Part shown: positions 13,641 through 26,965 of the stretch, piece after piece
How the letters are laid out: each line of letters begins with the position of its first letter
How positions within the stretch are numbered: the stretch's first letter is position 1
From: Diadema setosum
Lineage: Eukaryota; Echinodermata; Echinoidea; Diadematoida; Diadematidae
Assembly: GCA_033980235.1 (NCBI GenBank)
Contig: CM067068.1
Span: 35,999,546-36,063,545 of the forward strand
DNA length: 64,000 nt
Direction of reading: 5' to 3'
Made by a program: the position numbers and the translations under genes
The notes under the pieces: model-generated
What the model was told of the DNA's origin: nothing
The model's input: the letters and a program-made list of their open reading frames with translations, nothing else
Database searches by the model: none

Positions 13641-16095
13641 TAAACCCTGGAAGATATCATTAAATTTTGTTTGTCGAGTCAACAATTGCTTCGACTGTGA
13701 ATGTTATTATGCAGTCATGAATTCTTGCTTTAAATAATTGTAATTGACGAAAAGTTGTGATCTTCTACCGGTAGTTGACTTAATACAATATGTTCATTTT
13801 CATGTGTCAAATCTATGGCCTAATATCGTTGTTACTGTTTGTGTATAAGATATATTTCTCAGATTCAGAATTGTAAGTCGGGATGGCTTGACATTTTCGT
13901 TTAGTGAAAAGCCAAGACTGTTTTCAATGTTTTGTGTTTCTTCTTCATTTCATTTCAGAACAAAAAAAAAAATAATTGATAAGATATTCCACGTCTTATG
14001 TACATACGGACAACACAATAATCATGATAATGACAAATGCATTTAACAATCAATAAACAGAACAATATTATGAATGTATCACAATATGACAACCTCTGCA
14101 ATAGTATTCACCCCTAACTATTGGCCGACAAACCCATAAGATCACTCGAAAAAGTGATTTAACTATACGTGACATGGAGAGTTAAGTAATTGGATAGTCA
14201 AACAGTTCTAAAGGACATGTAAATATGTTATACATACACTGTAGTAATGTTGGAGGTGTAATATTTGTCATATCTACCGTGATACTACTCTCTATAGACC
14301 GATTCAAGCGACTGTTCATGGAAGTGCGCCCTCTTAAGGCGACGCCATAACTGGGGGCCAAACAGGGCCGGGTCGGCAGGCGCCTGCGTGCGTGGCAAGG
14401 GTGCCAGCGGCAGCCAGCCAGTGCTTTTACCATCCGGCGACAGCGCAGCCGGCCAGCTAGCTATCTCTGGCGCTGGCAGCGCTCGACGCATCTGGCTTTG
14501 TGACAACTAGGGTCTACACTTCTTTTTTTTTTCACTAACTAATTGAAAATAAATAAAGTTAAACATCTCATACCGACTATGAGCGAATGGGTATACGGCT
14601 GTAGCCAAAACTTGAATTTCAAGGTAAATATCAGTACGATCCGTGAGTTTTTGTAGACTCTTATGTCTTTTGCGATGACTTGGGTACTCGCGTGTAGTCC
14701 CCGTAGGGGCCGTATATTCACACTTGGGTAAGAGAATAATAACCGCTGGGGAAAATTACTGCTAGGCGCAGGCAGACGTCTAGTTAGTAAGCCTAGACTG
14801 TTGAAAAGTTAACTGATATAATTAAATAAAAATAATGAATAAGAATCTTGAGAGCTAAATATGGCGCTAAAAATTGCAACCTAACTTAAAACCTTTTTAG
14901 GCTTTTGGGAGTTTTGCCTTTCAATACTCGGGAGTCTCGGGCCTGCCGGGTAGAATCTGTCTAACGTTAGGCCTAGATCTTGTCTAGAAATCTAGGCGTG
15001 AGTCCAGACTAGATCTATAGACCTGTTGACTTCCAGAACCCTATATCCTATATCATTATCGCTTGTCGATAACTTCAGGCAAACCTAAGTAAACCAAACG
15101 GAATATAAATCTAGGCGTTTCTAGGCCGTATAGGCCTAAACTTAATTTACGACTACGTCGCCTGATCGATGTCTACAACCAAAACTTCTAGTTCTACTGT
15201 TTAATGTCTAAAGTAACCTTGCATAACATCACGCTAACGCCTAATATTATGATCTACAAAAGTGATTTTTGAAATTAAATCATACTTTCTTAGTATGATT
15301 ATGAAACGGATGTTTGCCACCATCCCTGTTTTATTATTTATAGGTATCACTTTATCAAAAGTCGAATACAGAGTTCCAGGCCAAAATTGAGCATGGTCAA
15401 TTCAGTGCTGAACATTGAAGAAGTGAAAACAATATAATAATTTAACGCATCTCGAAACATTTGTTTAGCTCTAGTGCAGGCTGTAAAATGTTTGTAATAA
15501 TAGCCAGGAAGTGTATTCTAACTTTGGCAAGTAGTGCACCAAGCATTCAAAAAAAAAAAAAGAATAAAAACATAAAAACAAATCAGTGAATTATCAGAAT
15601 CTTTGATCTTAACTTGTCTTCTAAAATGAACAACATATTTTACAAATATGCAGTGATAGCCTAATCAAATAGAGAATCTAGTAGGCATAGTTTGTTTCGA
15701 AATCTGTGCATTTTTCATACCGTTGTATTTCACTTAATTGTCTCTAATTGCTTATTCACCATGCGTCAGTGGTGTCTGAATTTCACACACTGCCGTGCAA
15801 CTTCCACTTCCATTTTGTGCACCCAACAACTGCACAATATGTTTTCCTGATCCTTCGAAGCTTTCATTGTAGATCAATTATGTCTGAATCACTCAATTTG
15901 TCCAAAAGAAAGGCATTGGAAGCCGCTGAGTGACTTTTCCACGGTAAGTAAACAATCAAAATATTAGCGCGGCGGTCGCCGGCCGCGGCGCAGCGGCTAA
16001 CTACTGTCCGGCTAACTATGCGCGATGGGTACGCTAGGTTGCTGAGCTGCAAGTGCAACTCGCAGGGTAGCTAGCTCGCTGGAAGCCCCCGTTGG

Positions 16096-16311
16096 CGTTT
16101 TTTTTTTTTTAAAGACGGCACAGATTGGGGCATGGCGCTTGTTAAACCTATGGGAAAAACGTTGGGTTAGGGTTTATGGTTAGGGTTAGGGTTAGGGTTG
16201 GGGTCAGGGTTAGGGTTAGGGTTAGGGTTTGATGGTTAGGGTTAGGATTAGGATTAGGGTTAGGTTTAGGGATAGGGTCCCCAATCTGTGCCGTCTAAAA
16301 AAAAAAACACG
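16096..16311. mobile_element. Small nested transposon carrying telomere-like repeats
   Basis: Inverted ends (about CGTTTTTT, AAAGACGGCACAGATTGGGG and the complement near 16279-16299) enclose a TTAGGG array. The flanks CCCCCGTTGG (16086-16095) and CCCTCGTTGG (16312-16321) look like a 10-bp target-site duplication with one mismatch. Duplications of 9-10 bp are typical of Mutator-like elements. Confidence 0.6.
16161..16277 (+). repeat. Interstitial telomere-like (TTAGGG)n array
   Basis: GGGTTA units, many perfect and others with one change (GGATTA, GGTTTA), over about 115 bp. It is enclosed by the inverted ends of the small element at 16096-16311, so it was probably carried in rather than marking an old chromosome end. 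Confidence 0.85.
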
Positions 16312-16550
16312 CCCTCGTTGGCCCCCAGTTATGGCGACCGTTATAGCGCCGCTTGCGGCGGTAGGTGAATAGGCCATCGAAATTGAATCGGTCTATATCT
16401 GAAGTGTAAAATTCATATAATTTGTTTTGAATCGGGGATTCATGAGAAATATTACATCATGGAGTTTGGCATAACGTAAGTGATATACGTGTACATAATT
16501 AAACGCTGAATTTTGTTTTGAGATTGTTTTCCGTCTTATCTTGGTTCGAT

Positions 16551-19500
16551 CTAAGGATTGGATGTTGGTATCCTCCTGGAATGCACGTAAGCCGAATATC
16601 CGATGAGATCGACGAGTTCAAACAAGGTCAAGACACTCCCTCCTAGCCATAGTCCGAGTGATCCTCCAATGTCACCTAAGATTTGCGGGGAATATGCAGA
16701 AAATTAGTGACGATACATGTATTTGATTTTATTATCTAAGATGAACGCTCATTTCCCAGAAAAATTCATAATACAAATTGAATTTTAAGCAGTATCATTC
16801 TCAATCTTATTATACTAAACTTGACATCACAGTGCCCTGTGGTAACATGAATTATCATTATCTTCCCAGTACAATCTTACCAGACATTGTATTGCAAAGC
16901 AACGTGGTTCATACATTTTATGATGCAGCTCGTCAGTTTGTTACAATTGCCTATTTTAGGACAACAACGAAATTCACTTCGTGCATTGATCTCTGACACT
17001 TTCATACGTTTGTTAATATTGATATTGCACCTTTTGAATCTCTGGGCGCAATTTTGAAAGTCATTCAAATAAGAATTCCGTTAATTTCAGGAGCACTTAC
17101 AATGCGATTGTGCTGATACGATTGTGCGAGAAATGAGATATTTAATATTAATTTGTTCGAACTGTCATATGAAAAGCCCCCCCCCCCCTCCACGAGATTC
17201 TAAAACTAGAGCTTATTAACTGGCAGCATAATACTCTTACAGTTGACTGTATCTCCACTTCACTTTCAGCTTGACATCGTAACATTGAAAAAGCCAGCAC
17301 AATTACATTTTAATAATACTGATTTCAGGAATGCACTGTTTGCGCCTTTCTGCTTTCGTTGTACGTGTTGTACACAAAAGCACACACATCCATAAATACA
17401 TCCATACACACATAATATATATCTCATATAGTTCATATCTCACATATATTCTATTTTTCTTCACTTACTCATCAAACAGGCAAATGTGTAGTCTGCTTGC
17501 TGAGAAATTCTCTGGATGGACAGGTCCTTCATATAAACAGTGAGGGCACACAGGTTCTTCCTGGTTATACAGCGAAAGAGAGAAGTGAGGTTGATAGACT
17601 AAAAAATACATGTCCAAATTTTTACCAAAGTTATTGTCCTTTTCAGTTCATCCAATAAAATTAACGTGGGTTTATTTAAGAAGTTTTTTAAAAGAATGTA
17701 GACAATACAAGTAAAAGGCGAGTAGAATGAAATAAAAGGCAAAGCCATATAGGTCATGGCCATTAGCAGCAGCAATAGAATGATAACACAATTCACATTG
17801 CAGAACTCCTTTAGAAATTTTCTCGACATCTAACCCTTTAACTTAGCAATAATGAGATTGGGTGAGAATATAATCTATTCTGGTACTTTTCCGCTTTGTA
17901 AAGTAGTGAAAATGTCACGAGTTGTCCTTACTTGCGATCAAAATAAAATTACATCGTGAAACACCAAAACATTAAGCTATATTCAAAGTAATACGGTTGA
18001 TAAGATTCCTGCTTGTTCTGCATGAAGCTTCACTTTGCCGACTAAGTTCATAGGTATTTTTCTTTCTACCTTTTTGTTTGTTTGTTTGTTTCCTACCCAA
18101 TAAGGCCATTAGGGGTCATCCTACAAGACCGACACCCACGAGTCATACAGCCCAGGCTGCCAGGAGTTCGACAATAGGTAAATAAAGCCCATGAGTTCAA
18201 CACTAGGTAAAAACAGCCCACGTGTTCGACGTGTCTGCTTTACAGTGTCGAACTCATGGGGTGTATGACTCGTGAGCTGTCATTGGACTGTATAACTCAT
18301 GTACTGTATGACTCGTGGGCTCTTTGACTCGTGGTTTTCGGTCTCGTGACATTCACTCGATTATTAGAAGTAGAAATATTGTGAAATTTTGTAGTACCGT
18401 TGTTGTAAATTCCTTTTTATCTTCACAAGTTTAATTAATTTATTTTGTTGTGCTCCGTTCCGAAGTTAAGCAAGTATTTTCACATTGAATTTGTGAGGCG
18501 TAAAATATCTGATATACATCTCTCCTTGTTACCACCATTAAGTGGACACAATACATGCGCTAAACTATTCAATTACTCAAATGGGTCTTCTCATAAATCC
18601 CTAGTTTTGATTTCTCAAGCAGTCAGCTTCAGTCATTGTACATGGGAAGAATAACTTACCGACGGAGCAATCACTTACTGGATGCTTGAACGGGTCTCTT
18701 GGAATAATCCGGCGACGACATCTGCCCAAAAATCAGAAGGGAAGTTGGAAAAGGAAACGGAGGGGACGTACTCTCGGGTGAAGCACGGCAAAGGACAGTC
18801 ACAAGCTTCCGATGTGAAATTTTCTTGTGGCAGAAAAAAAAAGAACTCTCTGTTAAAATATACGTCGTAAACTAGCTCGCAATGTCGAACTGTGCAACTA
18901 CAAGTGCTCTTGCACCGATATGAAATGTTCTCCATTGATGTAAATAAAAGTGATGTACAGGTCACGATTGAAGCATTATAAAGACGGTTTGAAATATTAA
19001 AAAAAGAATAATAGTTTTTATTTCTGTTTTTTTTTTTTCTGGCATGATGTTGTTTCATACCTGGTAGTGGGTATGCATATCCAACCACTTCTGACTTTTA
19101 TTTCCCTTTTTTTACGTAGACTGAAAAAGGCATTGTCTATTTAGATTCTTACGTGAATGAGGCAGGATACATGTGAAGTACTCATATGATGTGCATTCTC
19201 TGGCGTTGCCTGTTAGGATGTGATGAAGAAGACAAAATGTATATCAAAGGTGTCAGCCTTCAAGGTCTTATCGTTTTACTGTAAACAAAAATAATTTGCA
19301 TTTGAATCTCATTTGAATATGCAAAAGTAACATTGTACACGATTTTATTTATATGCAAATGTCATACTGTACACTTTGAATTTGTCGGAAATGAAATAAG
19401 ATGAAATGAAATAATTACTTGGCCTAGACCCATTTATATCATTTTTATTCGTCAAAATGTTGGAGGATTAGGAAGCCTACTTCACTGTTGAGATGATATC

Positions 19501-22500
19501 CACTCTAGCAATGTGCATTCAAATAAATAAATTTTCTTAGCTAATGATTTCAAGTTCTATTAAGCCTGTCCTAAATATATTTGTGTCTGATTACTTTTGG
19601 GGGCCATTTAATAAAGTCTGTAAGATGAAAATAAGAATGACAATGGCCAATTGTATTTACATTTCAGAATCATACCACTTTAATAACATTATAGTATTAC
19701 TTGAGGAAGATACAGACACAGGTTCAGTAGAGAGAGTTTACGTGAAATCCGTCATTTTATGATTATTAGGAGATATTGCCATCCTTTTATTCTTTAATGA
19801 TTATTGTAATTTCCTATGACATTAATTTCATTTTCATTAACTGCGCCAGGACACGGTAAGAGGGACATGTGGGTTTTTGTTGTTGTTGTTGTTCTTTGTC
19901 CAGTATGTCAATCAACAAACGATGATATATATTTCACAATTAATCAGGGCGAAATCCTCTGACATCATCAAAAGGGATTACATTAGCGCAGTATCAAAGA
20001 ACTTTATAACAAAAAAAAAGCACTCCCTTCGAAACCGCGAAATGTGAACGCCAATCAATTCATTTCAATTGCTCTCATCAACGTTAACCAACCTGTCATT
20101 GCCATTGTCCTACAACCACATTGACCAATCAGGAACTCGGATTTGCATTCTGCCTCACAAGTGATGTGGCAATACCTGTCGGAGTACTTCAATGTTTTGT
20201 TCCTGCACTGTCCATAGGGTTCTTCCAGGTTAGTCATCTGTGCATCACGTACAAGGAAGATTATGGGACAAGGTAATTATTAATTATGTGGTAATTTTAC
20301 GGGGGTGACCCACTACAACAAAAGGATCTAAATGTAGGGGGAGGCCGATTTTCTGAATCATGACATGACATTATTGCCTTACTCTCCCTCTTTAATTCCA
20401 TGTATAACTTAACTCATAAACGTTCTTGGTTGTGGAGATATCGAAGATTTTAAACGAACATACTGACTGGTTTAGAATATCAACGTTTCGAGAAAATCGC
20501 CTTCTCAGTTTTCCTTCCGACACGATAGAAGGTATGCTCTTAGCAATTGAACTCTGCGATGTTCATATTCCAGCTCAGCGCAGCGGTCTACGCACAAAAA
20601 TTGTGACCGTGCACCTCAAAACGAACATAAAGTCGCATACATTGATTTTCCGTGAGGACTGAAAATAAGTGAAATTGGTCAACCTAGCCGAACTTGACTT
20701 TTTCATATTTTCTGAAAGAGCGGGTCTTCTTTTGCATTATGCTAAAATTTGGTATCATAAAACGGGCAGAAAAGTGTATTTTTTAAGCAGCTTATCTCGA
20801 ACATTTTTGGTAGAATAGTGTGATTAGGTGTGTCTTTAGAATCCCTTTTTCATTTCTGAAATACCTTGTCCACACTCTTCATTTTCAACTCTAAAAACTT
20901 TTAAAAGTTTAGCGCTACTGCTTTGAAAGTTGGCATTAATTATGGACAGCATGTGTTAATGAGGCATGCTTAATTTCAGTTTAATCTGATAATTCCTTTT
21001 TTTTTTTTTTTTTGGTCCCATTCATCGGACAGCCAGCACGGTTTAAAAGATTTAGCGCTTGAATGGACACTGCGTACTTCAGAGCCTCTTTTCTCAGTTC
21101 ACACTTTTCCTGAGTTGGTGGTTTCTTTCCAATATGTTGATAGGTTAGAAGAGTCCATTTGATTTGAGTTATATGTTGCGACACGGATTGTCGCCCCTAC
21201 ACGGATTGTCGCCTCCTGCTCGGGGCGACAATCCGTGACGGGCGTTGGCGGCACGGATTGTCGCCCTCGTCACGGATTGTCGCCTGTGTCGCCCCTACAC
21301 GGATTGTCGCCTCCTGCTCGGGGCGACAATCCGTGACGGGCGTTGGCGGCACGGATTGTCGCCCGCCCTCGAAGCACATTTGGTGGGTAATATCGTTCTG
21401 GACATAGTCATTGAAATACTAACACATAACTTACATGGCTACATCCATGCAAACATGCCATGTAAGAAGTCATGGTGAGGTTTCAAGGAAGTGTGTATGT
21501 GCGCGTGCACATGATAACTTAATGTCCGTTTGTGCGTGTGTGTGTACGTGTGTGTGTGTAATGGAAGAAAGTGTTTATTATGTCAGTTTTTTGCGTATGT
21601 GTTTTTTAGCTGCGCGTGGGGAGGGACACCTAGTAAGCTGTTGCTGGCATAAACGTTGATATTGATTTTATCAGCAACTTTGAATTTGATGAGTTTGTTT
21701 GGCAGATTTGTATATGAATTCGGAGTGGAGCTTGCGTGCGGGCGGATGCTGCTTTTCTGCATACGGTCCATTATGTCTTATTTATCAACATTGGGAAATC
21801 GTTTCATCAGGAAGGAATGTGGTATCGGTTCGGGTGTGCGTCGGTATGTGGAAAGGGAGTTACATTTCGTTATTGCAAAAGTTTGTTGTTCTGAAGGCTC
21901 ATTCGTCCGAACGCTCAGGAGGGGGCGGTCGGGTTTTTTTATGACTGATTTCATTCTAGATTTGTGTAATGTATTTGTGTTTTTTTATGTATATGCCCTT
22001 GTAAGTAAGAAGGCGTTACATGATCCAAACCAATATATTCAAGGAATATAGGTTTGGTAGAGCCATACATGTCAAAACTTTCTCGTGAAGAAATTATTAG
22101 TAGGGTTGGTCTACAATCGAGTTATCTATGTTGAAGTGAGATTATTTGTGGTATAAATTGACAAATGGATTTGTTTGTGTTTCGAATTGCCATTTGTAAC
22201 TTTTTTTTTTTTGTTCATGTTACTCCCAGAATGGGTCGATTTATGAATGATTTGAATGAAATCAATAAATATCAAGGAAAAAAGTGTTGAGTTGGTTTAC
22301 TTGCATTATGAGGATTTGTTTGAGTGTTTGTTGGTGTTTGTTTGTATTACGTATGTATTAGCGATGTGCAATGGCAGTTCGATGTGCTAAAATCAACTAA
22401 CGATTGACAAATTTTTTACGGCTTGTGGAAATTATTCGCTCATGCATAGAGCATGCCAAACCTATTCTGGGACAAAGAATAGTGGTATGGGCGTTCTAGT

Positions 22501-22936
22501 TTTTTTAAGACTGATGGAAGAAAATGACTGCAGTGAAAAATGAACAAAGACAAATAACATTTGGGGAGGGTACCTCCCTCGTATGTATTATTTTTCTCTC
22601 GGTCTCTCTCTCGCCTAGCCCGCCTCACCGCTGATACTGGTTGACACACCCATACTACTTTTAGATCAACGCTGGTGTGAATTCTTTAAACACGTGCTCA
22701 TACACTCTGAAGGCGTTTGAATTGCCACAGTAGCGCCACTATATTCCACATACACACGCAAGCATACAGGCACACGTATACACACAGACAAACAAACCAC
22801 TACCACTACCACCACACTACTACCACCACAACCACCACACATGCACAGTTCCTACATATTGTATTGTTATACTCCAAACACACACAAATACACACAAACA
22901 CAACAAATCATACACATCACATATCATGCAGCTCAC

Positions 22937-22979
<43 letters not shown>

Positions 22980-24165
22980 GCATAACTTACCAGTCATACC
23001 CATCCCACCAAAGCTTAACACCGGAGGAACCACCCCGAGCCCGGGGCGACAATCCGTGACGGGGCGACAATCAGTGTCGCAACAAATTTTTTGCCAACAC
23101 GGATTGTCGCCTTCGAGGTCAAAAACTGGGAACTGCACAAGCGTCACGGATTGTCGCCCCGAGCAGGAGGCGACAATCCGTGTAGGGGCGACAATCCGTG
23201 TCGCAACAGTTATACATCATTTTAAAGCTTAAAGTCTACTCTTTCAGAATATGGTCTTAACTAAAAATTCATGTCTGGCGACTTTTTGTTTGTTTTGAGG
23301 TGCAGGGTCACAATTAGTAAGCAGGATGCAACGCACTGACCAATAAGATCACTCCCTCAATGCTATAAGGCGGAGTCTATCTGCGGCGCTAAATCCAAAT
23401 CTTCGGACTCGTTTCTGTTCTGTTGAAAGTCGGAAAATCATGGCCCAGAAAAAATTCTTGCCTTTGCTTTGATCATTAACGTTCAAAATTTTGGCAAATG
23501 ATAGAAGAATCAAATGACAAAATCTTGTCAAAAAACAGAAATTCGATCGAAATACTAGTAGAGCTCAATTTTCTCGGCTCAGCCGTAGGCGCCTTCCGGA
23601 TCCTTTTGTATTGGCGAGTCATATGGGACAATATTCTTATTAATGCAGAGTGAGTAATATTCGGTTAGTACTCGATTTTCAATACTTGTTTTTATTCAGC
23701 TAAGTCACTTGTTTTCATAACGCACATCTCACAAATGACAAGATAGCCTTTGTGCTTATACATTGTACTCACTGTTATTGGTTGGTGGGTGTTCCCCGTT
23801 CTATCGGGATCCCATGACTTTTTAATTGGTTTACACGTATAGTATGCTACAGTCAATACGAGAGGATTACTAAATGCCCATTATTCATTTCACAGGGATG
23901 ACTTACAGTGATCATTGTGAGAGCACAAGGTCTTCTTCCTTTAGCAGGTGACGAGGAAACATTACTGGCTTTAAAAATAATTACCGATATATATTTCGTG
24001 AGAGTGTTATTTGACAGATTCGGATGTATCTTGTGTGTGTGTGTGTGTGTGTGTCGCATTTCTGGGTAAACCACAAGTTGACTTGGGATAAATGAGCGAG
24101 CATTGCATCTGGAATCACACTCGGAACTAATATGGATGAGACTGTCTTTGCTCCCCATCCCGTCC

Positions 24166-24202
<37 letters not shown>

Positions 24203-26706
24203 TAACTATCTATCTATCTGGACTAACTACAGTGAAGGAGAACAGAAACAACCAAAACGAGACCATATCAAAAGTGTCCAACCTCAATGATATCGACCCC
24301 AACGTTTGTCTGCACGCCACTGGCGATGGAAAATCCCTGTCCTGATACCAAGGGCTCTGTTCCACGGTCGTAGAGAAGAACCTGGAATCCCGCCGCCACT
24401 CTCATATTTGGCTGGAAGAAATATTCCGTCTGCAAGACGTCCAAAAAGATTTCTAGACCTCTCGAATTTCCTGATGAAACGAAAAAGAACAACAGTGACT
24501 GATGTTAAGATTAATAATTGGAACAGTGATGATAACGATGATACTGATTTATGATTTATTTATGATTACGTAGTATTCCAGTTTCAGAGTCCTTTGGCGT
24601 CCTAAAGCAGCATCCCAATATAGCAATGTACCTTCAATATAAAACTGGATAAGAGAGACATTGGGCGTTCTAAGCATAATGTTTAAAGATGATTGCATTT
24701 GGCATAAGTTTTCAATTGGAGGGAAGTCTAATGTACAGTCACTCTCGTAATTGAGTTCGGGCAGATATCCACGCAATTCGTGTAAAAGTCCAGTAATTCA
24801 TCCATTCATTCGTAACAATACAAGTATTAAGTTTCAAGTTTCAGGTTCAATGACACTTATATCCAGCAAATATGAATATGATATTACATAACTACGTGCG
24901 CTCAGTTTGGAAATGCTTGGAGCACTTCATTACAAGCACAAATGTTTGTAACAAGCGTGTCTTAACCCGGATGAGTAAGGTACAATCTATCATATCATGG
25001 TAAGCATATGAAATTACAAAACCGAGGTAAGGTTTACATTAATTGGCCTAAGGAAAGAATGTTAATTTTGGTAGGTATAAGTATACCTGCAGAGGATACT
25101 CGTAGACCTTCTTGTCCGTTGTCGATATCATTGAACACGAAGCACACTCCCCAGTCGGTCATCCTCACAGTCAGGACAGAATTGTTCTGGTAATTTTGAT
25201 TCCAGCTGATTCTGCACCAGTGATTTACCGTATGAGGTTTGTCATGTCATGTCATGTCATGTCATGTCATATGTCATATGTCATGTCATATGGATGTGAT
25301 GTGATGTGATATGATGTGATTTGGTGGGGTGTGTTGTGATGTGATGTGATGTGATGTGATGTGAATTTATTTGGTGGGGTGTGGTGTGGTGTGATATGTG
25401 GTATTGTGTGGTTTGATGTGATATGATGTGATGTAAAGTGATGCGATGTGATGTGATTTGGTGAGGTGTGGTATGTGGTATTGTGTGGTTTGATGTGATG
25501 TGATGTGATGTAATGTAATGTGATGTGATGTGATGTGATGTAAAGTGATGTGATAGGATGTAATGTGATGTAATGTGATATGATGTGATGTGTTGTGGTG
25601 TGGTGTGTGATGTGGTGTAATGTGAAGTGTTGTGATGTGATGCGATGTAATGCGATGCGATGTGATGTGATGTGATGTGGTGCGATGTGGTGCGATGCGA
25701 AGCGATGTAATGTGATGTGATGTGAATTTATTTGGTGACGTGTGATGTGGTGTGGTATGTGGTATTGTATGGTTTGATGTAATGTGATTTGCATAGTGAG
25801 GTGTGGTGTGGTATGTGATATGGTGTGATATGATGTGATGTGATGTGATTGGGTGATGTGGAGTGTGGTGTGGTGTGGTCAGTTATGTGGTGTGATGTGA
25901 AGTGATGTGATGTGATGTGATGTGATGTGATGTGATGTGATGTGATGTGATGTGATGTGATGTATTGTGGCGTGGTGTGGGGATTGTGGTGTGATGTGAA
26001 GTGATGTGATGTTATGTTATGTGATGTGATGTGGTGCGATGCGATGACCGTGATGCAATGCGACGCGATGTAATATAATGTGATGTGATGTGATGTGATA
26101 CGATGTGATGTGATTAGATGTGATGTGATGTCATAGGAAAGGATAATATAAAATGTTTGACATGATATGATAAGATATGGATATAGATATTTGTATAAAT
26201 GAGAACAAGAGAAACAAAGGAAGAAGGCGTTAAGTTCATCATGATCACCAAAATTGAATGAAGTAACCAAAACACTTGGATTAATTCATACGCACCAAAC
26301 ACATGAATACAAATATTACATTTATACGTATCTTTATTATACACAGCGTATTTAGTTGACTTGAGGAGATAACAATGATATGTTTTCTTTGTTGAAGTAC
26401 TAGTTGTTGATGAAGTGAGCTGAATCTCTTGACAAAATAATACAATAGTATATTGTTTGGTATTGTACTTGCCATATCATGCCGCATCATACCATCCTGA
26501 AACTGATACTGCCATTATCTGCTATGGCTAAACACTATCTAAGGCTATGACAGACCGAAAAAAAAAAAAACTTAAGGAGAAGTTAAAAAGCAACATCTGT
26601 CTCAAACTAGATTGCTCCCCCTTATATGTTTCACAGTGAGACACCGCGCATATTGCGGTCAGGATCAATTCCCGTAATATGTACTTAGATCACATTGACA
26701 CGTACA

Positions 26707-26749
<43 letters not shown>

Positions 26750-26917
26750 TTCACGCTACTCAAACGCATATTAACAACCGTTTTCCTATCGCATCTTTAA
26801 ATACATAATATCGCAAATTATCTTCTATCACATTGATTGAAAATGCAATGTACATAGAGTGTGTTAAACATATATATGCATAGTTATACACCCATATAGG
26901 AGATTATAAATGTATAT

Positions 26918-26965
<48 letters not shown>

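Larger units (their letters stand above)
10396..14292. other. Spacer upstream of gene A
   Basis: No coding exon is recognisable. A splice acceptor (CATTCAG) lies at the left edge just before the first coding block of gene A, so at least one 5' untranslated exon probably sits in this spacer, but I could not place it. The spacer holds two copies of the TTAA-type MITE, a short C/CT-rich run near 11338-11361, and a possible retroposon tail near 13130-13640. Confidence 0.5.
14293..16397. mobile_element. Candidate 2.1-kb inverted-repeat transposon
   Basis: The outer ends are TATAGACCGATTCAA and its exact complement. Further inside, both ends share CGCCATAACTGGGGGCCAA in inverted order (about 14340-14364 and 16316-16340). 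The end regions are GC-rich against an AT-rich core. The core shows no transposase and is unusually rich in CTAG and TAGGCCTA words (14760-15150). The outer edges fit a TA target-site duplication. It lies between genes A and B and carries a smaller nested element. Confidence 0.6.
20599..23315. mobile_element. Middle transposon of the nest (family E3, copy 1)
   Basis: Ends AATTGTGACCGTGCACCTC and the complement of AATTGTGACCCTGCACCTC form inverted repeats of about 40 bp. A second, uninterrupted copy lies inverted at about 37473-38168, which defines the element as roughly 0.7 kb. This copy is split by the 2-kb element at 21174-23208. Confidence 0.7.
20304..23622. mobile_element. Outer transposon of a three-level nest (family H, copy 1)
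   Basis: The left end TGACCCACTACAACAAAAGG and the right end (CCTTTTGTATTGGCGAGTCA) match the ends of the better preserved copy at 40516-42052. The flanking interior also matches (for example GGCCCAGAAAAA near 23440 and 41064). It is interrupted at 20599-23315 by another element. It lies in the gene B intron between the 24470-24283 and 20237-20093 exons. Confidence 0.6.

Noticed and set aside
14182..14506. GC-rich frames suggesting a coding exon
   Set aside because: The same sequence recurs inverted at 16316-16397, so it is a terminal repeat of a candidate transposon.
16161..16277. Scar of a chromosome end fusion
   Set aside because: The array is short, in one orientation and enclosed by transposon ends with flanking duplication.
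21183..21363. CRISPR-like array
   Set aside because: The 12-mers are in both orientations, unevenly spaced and part of transposon ends in a eukaryotic genome.
21656..22051. 131-codon open frame in the 2-kb transposon
   Set aside because: It has hydrophobic stretches but no recognisable motif, and overlaps other frames; it may be chance. Not listed as a gene.
22717..23232. 171-codon His/Thr-rich frame
   Set aside because: It is a translation of CA and CCA simple repeats.
25267..26270. Open frames of 175 and 180 codons rich in His, Ser and Thr
   Set aside because: They are translations of a pentanucleotide repeat, which stays open in every frame; no real protein feature is present.
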